The position numbers were made by a program, and so were the translations under genes. Positions 58,245 to 64,000 of a stretch of DNA of 64,000 nucleotides are shown here, in pieces (within the stretch, counting starts at the first letter, position 1; every line of letters starts with the position of its first letter). The stretch comes from Streptomyces sp. SAI-135 (GTDB lineage: Bacteria > Actinomycetota > Actinomycetes > Streptomycetales > Streptomycetaceae), in contig NZ_JARXYP010000002.1 in assembly GCF_029893805.1 (NCBI RefSeq), positions 8,494,001-8,558,000 of the forward strand, written 5' to 3'. The notes beneath the pieces were generated by a model. It did no database searches. It saw nothing but the letters and a program-made list of their open reading frames with translations, and had not been told where the DNA came from.

Positions 58245-58730
58245 GTGATCGTGACTGCCTTCCGCCGCCGCTCCGAGCCTGATGAGGTCGCACGCGTGAC
58301 CACCACGGCCGTCGAGCTGCTGGAGGTCGTGTGGGGCCGGGCCTCGACCGCGCCCACCTCCGCGTCGCAGCTCAGGGTCCTGCACATCCTCGAGCACCAC
58401 GACGGCATCAACCTGCGCACGCTCGCCGAGTTCCTCGCCTCGACCCCGCCGTCCACCAGTCGGCTGTGCGACCGGCTGGTGGCGGCAGGGTTCGTCGAGC
58501 GGGTGGTGAGCGAGGAGAACAGGCGGGAGGTTCGGCTGCACCTCAGTGGGCGGGGTCGCGCCTTCCTCGTCGACCTGCGCGCGCGCAGGGAGAGGGAGTT
58601 GCGGACCGTGCTGGCGGACATGCCCGCCGCCAAGCGGGTCGCGCTGCTGGAGGGGCTGGAGGCGTTCTGTGCCGCCGCGGCGGCGCAGACGCACGACGAC
58701 GCGGCGGGTTCCGACAGCAGGACCGCCTGA
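58245..58730 (+). CDS. MarR-family regulator (second paralogue)
   Basis: 161 residues from a GTG at 58245 (58251 possible). Winged helix SASQLRVLHILEHHDGINLRTLAEFLASTPPSTSRLCDRLVAAGFVERVVSEENRREVRLHLSGRGRAFL. Closely related to the MarR protein at 50443. It is divergent from the phosphatase at 56940-58109, 135 bp apart, and probably controls it. Confidence 0.9.
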   Translation: MIVTAFRRRSEPDEVARVTTTAVELLEVVWGRASTAPTSASQLRVLHILEHHDGINLRTLAEFLASTPPSTSRLCDRLVAAGFVERVVSEENRREVRLHLSGRGRAFLVDLRARRERELRTVLADMPAAKRVALLEGLEAFCAAAAAQTHDDAAGSDSRTA

Positions 58731-59089
58731 ACCGCCGATCGCACCGTCGGCGTCCTCGTCACCTTTCGACACGGGTGACCAGCACACGGAGTCCTCTCCG
58801 CCCACCGGAGCATTCCAGGTCCTTCCCCGTACGTCCGACACGGTTACTGTGTTGCTTCCCGGCTTTTGTTGTCAAACGGCAACAGTGCGTCTGACGCCCT
58901 TACCTGAACTCGGTTACCCCGTCGCGGCGAGTTGTGCCTGGGGTGTGCCGTATGTCTCTCGATCGGGGGAAGCCGCGCATGCGCGGAGCGGGTCGGGGAA
59001 TGTGATTTGTTTTTGCGCCGCTCAGCCGAAGCGGAGAATGCGCGGCCCGAAGGTGCCCTAGGGGCCGTCGGCCCGGCCGACCGACCACA
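58731..59089. other. Intergenic region, partly AT-rich
   Basis: About 360 bp after the MarR gene. A stretch near 58845-58910 has lower GC (TGTTGTCAAACGGCAACAG) and looks like promoter-type DNA. No supported gene. Confidence 0.35.
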
Positions 59090-59625
59090 CCGCCCCCTGC
59101 CCGGGACCGGTGCGAGCCGCAGCGTTCGGGAGTGGCCCTCGCCGGCCACCGGCGGTTCGCCGTGCTCGACGAGCGACTGCCCGTTCCAGGCGAGGAAGTC
59201 CGGTCCGGGGACGAGCGGAGGAGTGCTGCCGGGCGGGCCCCACTTCTGCGAGCGGGCTACAGCGACCCAGGCAAGCTCACCCGACGGGGAGGCCGCCAGC
59301 GAGAGCTGACCGAGCCGAAATCGGGCACCTTGCCCAGCCGGCCCGGCTCACCCGCGCCCGGGAAGGTGGTGTCCCGGCTCCACGCCATGCCGTCCCAGCG
59401 GTACAGCATCGGGCGCGGCCGTCGGCGGCCTGCTCGTACCCGGTCGCCCACGCCTCGGCCGGCCCGCGCGCGGCGAGGTCGGACACGGTGACGGGAGGAG
59501 CCGCCGCCGGCACCGACAGTGCCGACCAGACCGGTGTCACAGCGGAGGCCGGCGTCACGCCGCGGCCGGTGACACCATCGCGGCACAGGCGATCAGGCCG
59601 CCGCTCGGGCCGTCCGTCCGCCGGA
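59090..59625 (-). pseudogene. Frameshifted remnant of a secreted repeat (propeller-like) protein
   Basis: Pieces of one protein appear in successive frames on the minus strand: a signal-peptide end (LIACAAMVSPAAA), then TPASAVTPVWSALSVPAAAPPVTVSDLAARGPAEAWATGYEQAADGRA, then PMLYRWDGMAWSRDTTFPGAGEPGRLGKVPDFG, then QLSLAASPSGELAWVAVARSQKWGPPGSTPPLVPGPDFLAWNGQSLVEHGEPPVAGEGHSRTLRL. At least three frame changes occur and the 3' end is missing. The AWATGYE and LYRWDG units are typical of secreted Streptomyces beta-propeller-like proteins. Confidence 0.6.
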
Positions 59626-59642
59626 CACGTGGGTCCCGGCGC

Positions 59643-61955
59643 TCAGACCGAGGTGGGGGCCGTCCGGTCCGACACCGGTTCCAGGCGTACGACGATGCCC
59701 TTCGACGTGGGCTGGTTGCTGATGTCGGCGACGCTGTCCAGCGGCACCAGCACGTTGGTCTCGGGGTAGTAGGCAGCGGCCGAGCCCTGCGCGGTGGGGT
59801 AGGGGACCACCTCGAAGCCCGGGGCGCGGCGCTCGGTGCCGTCCCCCCACACACTCACCAGGTCGACGCGGTCGCCCTGGGCGAGGCCGAGTCCGGTGAG
59901 GTCGGCCGGGTTGACGAGCACGACGTGGCGGCTGCCGTGGATGCCGCGGTAGCGGTCGTTGAGCGTGTAGGGAATGGTGTTCCACTGGTCGTGCGAGCGC
60001 AGGGTCTGCAGCAGCAGATGGCCCTCGGGCGCCTGCGGGACGACCCGCTCGTTGCGGGTGAACAGCGCCTTGCCGGCCTTGGTGTTGAACACGCCCTCGT
60101 TGACGGGGTTGGGCAGCTGGAAGCCGCCGGGGCGTGTCACCCGCGCGTTGAAGTCGTGGAATCCCGGCACGATGCGGGAGATGTGGTCGCGGATCGTGTT
60201 GTAGTCCCCCTCGAACCGGTCCCAGGGAATGTCCGGCTTGCCGGCGAGGGTGCGGCGGGCGAGCCGGCACAGGATCGCGACTTCGCTCAGCAGCAGGTGC
60301 GAAGCCGGTTCGAGACGGCCCCGGGAGGTGTGCACCTCGCTCATGGAGTTCTCCACGGTGACGAACTGCTCGCCGTCGGCCTGGACATCACGTTCGGTAC
60401 GGCCGAGCGTCGGCAGGATCAGCGCCGTGTCACCGCACACGGTGTGCGACCGGTTCAGCTTGGTGGAGATGTGGGCGGTCAGCCGGCACGAACGCATCGC
60501 CTCCTCGGTCACCTCGCTGTCGGGAGCCGCGCGCACGAAGTTGCCGGCCAGGGCGAGGAACACCTTGACGCGGCCCTCACGCATCGCCTTGATCGAGTTC
60601 ACCGAGTCGAGCCCGTGCGGGCGCGGCGGGTCGAAGCCGAACTCCTTCTGGAGCGCGTCGAGGAACGAGTCCGGCATCTGCTCCCAGATACCCATCGTGC
60701 GGTCGCCCTGGACGTTGCTGTGGCCGCGCACCGGGCAGACGCCGGTGCCCGCCCGCCCCAGGTTGCCGCGCAGCATCATGAAGTTGACGATCTCCCGGAT
60801 GGTGGGCACGCCGTGCTTGTGCTGGGTGATGCCCATCGCCCAGCAGACGACGACGCGTTCGCTGCGCAGGACCTCGTCGCGGACCTTCTCGATCTCCTCA
60901 CGGGTCAGTCCGGTCGCCGTGCGCACGTCGTCCCAGTCGACGGAGCGGGCGTGCTGGGCGAACTCCTCGAAGCCGGCGGTGTGCGCGTCGATGAAGTCGT
61001 GGTCCAGGACGGTGCCGGGCCGGGCGTCCTCGGCCTCCAGCAGCAGACGGTTGAGGGCCTGGAACAGGGCGAGGTCGCCGCCCGGCTTGATGTGCAGGAA
61101 GCGGTCGGCGATCTGGGTGCCGCGTCCGACGACCCCGCGCGGCTTCTGTGGATTCTTGAAGCGCCGCAGCCCCGCCTCGGGCAGCGGGTTGACCGCCACG
61201 ATGCGGGCACCGTTGCGCTTGGCCTCCTCCAGGGCGGTCAGCTGGCGCGGATGGTTGGTACCGGGGTTCTGCCCGACCAGGAAGATCAGGTCGGCGTGGT
61301 GGAGGTCGTCGAGGCTGACGGTGCCCTTGCCGGTGCCGAGCGTCTCGCTCAGGGCGAAGCCGCTGGACTCGTGGCACATGTTGCTGCAGTCGGGCAGGTT
61401 GTTGGTGCCGAAGGCGCGGGCGAAGAGCTGGAGGACGAAGGCGGCCTCGTTGCTGGCCCGGCCCGAGGTGTAGAAGACGGCCTCGTCGGGGGAGGAGAGC
61501 GAGGTGAGCTCGTCGGCGAGCACGCCCAGGGCTTCGTTCCAGCCGATGGGTTCGTAGTGGTCCGAGCCCGGCCGTTTGATCATCGGCTCGGTGAGCCTGC
61601 CCTGCTGGTTGAGCCACATGTCGGAGCGGGCGGCGAGGTCCGAGACGCTGTGCTCACGGAAGAAGTCGGCGGTGATACGGCGCTTCGTGGCCTCGTCGTT
61701 GATGTGCTTGGCGCCGTTCTCGCAGTACTCGTTGCGATGGCGCTGCCCCGGTGCCGGGTCCGCCCAGGCACAGCCGGGACAGTCGATCCCGCCGACCTGG
61801 TTCATGGCCAGCAGGTCCACGCCGGCCTTGCGCGGGGACGTCTGCTCCAGGGAGTACTCCAGCGCGTGCACGACCGCGGGGACACCGGCCGCCCACTTCT
61901 TCGGCGGTGTCACGGAGAGGGTGGTCTCCGGCTCCTCGCCGGGCGGGTTCTGCAT
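59643..61955 (-). CDS. FdhF/YdeP-family molybdopterin oxidoreductase
   Basis: 770 residues. GGIDCPGCAWADP near the N-terminus is the YdeP-type Cys pair in place of a normal 4Fe-4S motif. FYTSGRASNEAAFVLQLFARAFGTNNLPDCSNMCHESSG and GQNPGTNHPRQLTALEEAKRNGARIVAVNPLPE are molybdopterin-guanine-dinucleotide binding elements of the DMSO-reductase superfamily, and the C-terminal domain (NDRYRGIHGSRHVVLVNPADL) closes the cofactor. E. coli YdeP is linked to acid resistance; the true substrate is unknown. No FdhD gene is adjacent. Confidence 0.9.
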   Translation of the reverse strand: MQNPPGEEPETTLSVTPPKKWAAGVPAVVHALEYSLEQTSPRKAGVDLLAMNQVGGIDCPGCAWADPAPGQRHRNEYCENGAKHINDEATKRRITADFFREHSVSDLAARSDMWLNQQGRLTEPMIKRPGSDHYEPIGWNEALGVLADELTSLSSPDEAVFYTSGRASNEAAFVLQLFARAFGTNNLPDCSNMCHESSGFALSETLGTGKGTVSLDDLHHADLIFLVGQNPGTNHPRQLTALEEAKRNGARIVAVNPLPEAGLRRFKNPQKPRGVVGRGTQIADRFLHIKPGGDLALFQALNRLLLEAEDARPGTVLDHDFIDAHTAGFEEFAQHARSVDWDDVRTATGLTREEIEKVRDEVLRSERVVVCWAMGITQHKHGVPTIREIVNFMMLRGNLGRAGTGVCPVRGHSNVQGDRTMGIWEQMPDSFLDALQKEFGFDPPRPHGLDSVNSIKAMREGRVKVFLALAGNFVRAAPDSEVTEEAMRSCRLTAHISTKLNRSHTVCGDTALILPTLGRTERDVQADGEQFVTVENSMSEVHTSRGRLEPASHLLLSEVAILCRLARRTLAGKPDIPWDRFEGDYNTIRDHISRIVPGFHDFNARVTRPGGFQLPNPVNEGVFNTKAGKALFTRNERVVPQAPEGHLLLQTLRSHDQWNTIPYTLNDRYRGIHGSRHVVLVNPADLTGLGLAQGDRVDLVSVWGDGTERRAPGFEVVPYPTAQGSAAAYYPETNVLVPLDSVADISNQPTSKGIVVRLEPVSDRTAPTSV

Positions 61956-62018
61956 GGCATCGCCTTTCTCTTGCCGCGACTGGCTCGCCGCTGTGTGACT
62001 GCGCGTACGGTCCGCGGG

Positions 62019-62639
62019 TCAGCCGACCGGCCACTGGGCCACTCGGCTCCTCGGCGGTTCCGGGTGGTCGTGCTGAACTCGGCCGTTGCGGATGGTGCCG
62101 CGCCAGGCGCCGCCCGCCTGTCCCAGCCCCTCGATGAACACCTTGAAGTTCTGGAGTTCGCGACGCACCAGCCGGGCGGTCACCTGGGTGACCTTGGAAG
62201 AGCCGGTGAGGCGTTTCGTGGCTCCGCGCGGCTCCAGGAGCATCCGGACGGTGATGGCCGTGCCGCCGGACTCCGTCGGCCTGAACTCGACCTCGCCCTG
62301 ATGGGAAGGGCGCTGCTCAAGACCGCGCCAGGCCAGGTAGGCGTCGGGGTCCTGCTCCACTATCTCCACAGCGAAACGCCGGCGCAGCGGCCCGTAGCCG
62401 ATGGTCCAGGCGGTCACGCTGGGCCTGACCTGCTCCACGCCGTGCACCACGCTGGAGAAGCGGGGGAAGGTCTTGAACTGCGTCCACTGGTCGTACGCCG
62501 TCCGTACGGGCACCGCGACCTCGACCGTCTCCGCGATGTGCTGCCTGCGCAACGGCCGGCGGCGCGTGACGCCGTCACCGTCGGGGCGCATCTCCGGCGT
62601 GTTCGGGACGGCCTGCTGTGAGTCGTGTTCACGCGCCAT
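62019..62639 (-). CDS. SRPBCC (START-like) family protein
   Basis: 206 residues. The fold signature is IAETVEVAVPVRTAYDQWTQFKTFPRFSSVVHGVEQVRPSVTAWTIGYGPLRRRFAVEIVEQDPDAYLAWRGLEQRPSHQGEVEFRPTESGGTAITVRMLLEP, as in polyketide cyclase/dehydrase and membrane-stress SRPBCC proteins. The cavity probably binds a hydrophobic ligand. It lies 63 bp upstream of the YdeP-type gene on the same strand and may be co-transcribed. Confidence 0.85.
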   Translation of the reverse strand: MAREHDSQQAVPNTPEMRPDGDGVTRRRPLRRQHIAETVEVAVPVRTAYDQWTQFKTFPRFSSVVHGVEQVRPSVTAWTIGYGPLRRRFAVEIVEQDPDAYLAWRGLEQRPSHQGEVEFRPTESGGTAITVRMLLEPRGATKRLTGSSKVTQVTARLVRRELQNFKVFIEGLGQAGGAWRGTIRNGRVQHDHPEPPRSRVAQWPVG

Positions 62640-63050
62640 CGTGGCCTCTCCTCCGGGGAGGGCGCCGGAGCGTCGCGCTCTCCCCGGCCCCCTTCGTGCG
62701 TCAGGACTCCACTACCGGTTCCCACATCGGGGTTTTCGAGTCGCCCGGATGGGGGTCGGGTCTCGGTGGGTGTTCCGGGGGCGGGGGCGGATCCCGGTCG
62801 GTCGTTCAGGCTGGGGTTGCCGGGTGTGAGTCGTGGGTGGGTTCGCTCCCGGGCTGCACATGTACGGCCGATGCCCAGCCGCGGTCGTGCCGACCGTGGA
62901 CCTGGCTCAGGGCTCCGGGGGTCGTGCCGCGGTGGAGGCGTACGGCAGTAGTGGGCGCCTCTGGTGCCGTAATGGGCCAGGTGCAGGGTCTCGCCGGGGC
63001 CTCAGCGGACTGACCTGACCTGACGGACGGGGCCTTGGCGACCGCGCCGC
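62640..63050. other. Intergenic region without a supported gene
   Basis: About 410 bp, G-rich on the plus strand (long GGGTGTTCCGGGGGCGGGGGC-like runs near 62770). Open frames here lack coding codon bias. It holds the upstream region of the SRPBCC gene and the 3' side of the last gene. Confidence 0.35.
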
Positions 63051-63968
63051 TCACGGTCGCCCCGCGGGTTCCTCTCGCCCTTGGACGGATGCCTCCGCGC
63101 CGTCGGTCCGGGTCTCCAGGGCGTGCAGGACGGCCACCATGTCCTCCTCGCCGTGGCCCTGTACGACGGCCTCGCCGTACAGGGCGTGGCAGGCGTCGAG
63201 GAGTGGAGTGGACAGGCCGGCCTTGCGGGCGGCCTCGGCGATGAGACGGTTGTTCTCCAGGACGTTGGTCGCGGCGGCCTGGACGCTGAAGTCACGGGCC
63301 AGCAGTTTGGGCCCCTTCACCCGGGAGACGGCACTGGCCATCGGGCCCGCGTCCAGGACGTCCCGCAGCAGGCGCTGGTCGAGCCCGTGGCGGTCGGCGA
63401 AGTGGAACGCCTCGGCCAGCCCGGTGACGAGGGTGATCAGGAACAGGTTCACCGAGAACTTCATCAGCAGCGCGCCGGGCACCGGGCCGCAGTCGAACGT
63501 CTCCCGGCACATCGTGGCCAGCAGGGGACGTACCGCTGCGACGGCATCGTCCTCGCCCGCCGTCATCCCCACCAGCTCACCCTGCTCGGCGGGAATGCGG
63601 GAGCCGGAGACGGGCGCCTCGACGTACCGTCCGCCCGCCGCCCGGACGGCATCCTCCAGCCCGGCCGAGTACTCGGCCGAGGTCGTGCCCATGTGGACGA
63701 CGGTGCGTCCGGCCACGAGGGCGGGGAAGTCCGGGGTGCCGCGCCCCAGCACGGCGTCCACGGCGGCCTCGTCGGCCAGCATGAGGAAGACGGTCCCCGC
63801 CCGCTCAAGGACCTGAGCGGGGCTCGCGGCCACCTCGGCTCCGGCGGCCCGCAGGGGCTCGCAGCGGCCGGGAGTGCGGTTCCACACCACCAGGCGTGTT
63901 CCGGCCCGGGCGAGGTTGAGGGCCATGGGCTGCCCCATGGTTCCGAGGCCGATGAATCCCACGTACAC
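63051..63968 (-). CDS. 3-hydroxyisobutyrate dehydrogenase-like oxidoreductase
   Basis: 305 residues from a GTG at 63968. Rossmann start VGFIGLGTMGQPMALNLARAG, VWNRTPGRCEPL, VEAPVSGSRIPAEQGELVGMTAG (substrate loop) and the catalytic Lys in LLMKFSVNLFLITLVTGLAEAFHFADRHGLD. This is the beta-hydroxyacid dehydrogenase family; it could act on 3-hydroxyisobutyrate, tartronate semialdehyde or a related acid with NAD(P). The upstream region lies beyond the window. Confidence 0.87.
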   Translation of the reverse strand: MYVGFIGLGTMGQPMALNLARAGTRLVVWNRTPGRCEPLRAAGAEVAASPAQVLERAGTVFLMLADEAAVDAVLGRGTPDFPALVAGRTVVHMGTTSAEYSAGLEDAVRAAGGRYVEAPVSGSRIPAEQGELVGMTAGEDDAVAAVRPLLATMCRETFDCGPVPGALLMKFSVNLFLITLVTGLAEAFHFADRHGLDQRLLRDVLDAGPMASAVSRVKGPKLLARDFSVQAAATNVLENNRLIAEAARKAGLSTPLLDACHALYGEAVVQGHGEEDMVAVLHALETRTDGAEASVQGREEPAGRP

Positions 63969-64000
63969 AAGGCACCGCCTGTCCGGCTCTCAGCGAGCTG

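Noticed and set aside
41681..58730. A CRISPR array, mobile element or integrase
   Set aside because: No regularly spaced repeats, terminal repeats or recombinase motifs were seen in this region or the rest of the window.
58731..59089. Small basic frames after the MarR gene
   Set aside because: No ribosome site, poor codon bias and no motif.
62640..63050. Gly/Arg-rich frames in the G-rich gap
   Set aside because: All six frames are open because of base composition; none has coding bias.

Overview
The window is chromosomal DNA from a high-GC actinomycete, almost certainly a Streptomyces. Coding regions have strong third-position GC, GTG and TTG starts are common, and many proteins belong to Streptomyces-type families (DUF5707, GAF-ANTAR, SpoIIE phosphatases, HxlR, MarR and GntR regulators, secreted glycoside hydrolases). 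No rRNA, tRNA, CRISPR array, insertion sequence or phage gene was seen.

Left part (1-12.2 kb): a sugar catabolic locus that looks like L-fucose use. It holds the end of a sugar ABC permease, L-fuconate dehydratase, a wrecked fucose mutarotase, a frameshifted zinc alcohol dehydrogenase, a KduD-like dehydrogenase, a frameshifted PfkB kinase and a FadR-type regulator. A GH95 (fucosidase family) and GH97 secreted pair follows, with a well formed promoter and a perfect palindrome over the predicted transcription start. Middle-left (12.2-29.7 kb): single genes and small operons, including a PASTA-less Ser/Thr kinase with a peptidoglycan-binding end, a GAF-ANTAR protein, an erythromycin-esterase-family protein, a Clp-N protein with a leaderless, doubly operated promoter, a decayed DUF4097 gene and several regulator/target pairs with visible palindromes. 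Middle (29.7-41.5 kb): a GH43-GH5 plant-polysaccharide operon under LacI-like operators, an acetate-type symporter pair, a two-component system facing a DUF308 gene across an 18-bp inverted repeat, and an imine-reductase-like enzyme with its HxlR regulator.

Right part (41.5-64 kb): a rifampicin monooxygenase homologue (rox-like) and a rifampin phosphotransferase homologue (rph-like) lie 4 kb apart. Each has an inverted repeat with CTTGC/GCAAG cores 210-250 bp upstream of its start. Between them is an RsbQ-RsbP-RsbV energy-stress module. Right after rph comes a stressosome operon: RsbR, RsbS, RsbT, an RsbT-RsbX fusion and two SpoIIE-type phosphatases, all overlapping or nearly so. A second copy of the phosphatase plus MarR pair follows. 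The end holds a remnant of a secreted protein gene, a YdeP-type molybdopterin oxidoreductase, an SRPBCC protein and a 3-hydroxyisobutyrate-dehydrogenase-like enzyme.

A general caution: three genes (zinc alcohol dehydrogenase, PfkB kinase, rph) are each broken by exactly one extra C in a C-rich stretch. That pattern fits either real decay or systematic base-calling error. The fucose mutarotase, DUF4097 and secreted-protein remnants carry internal deletions and cannot be explained that way.
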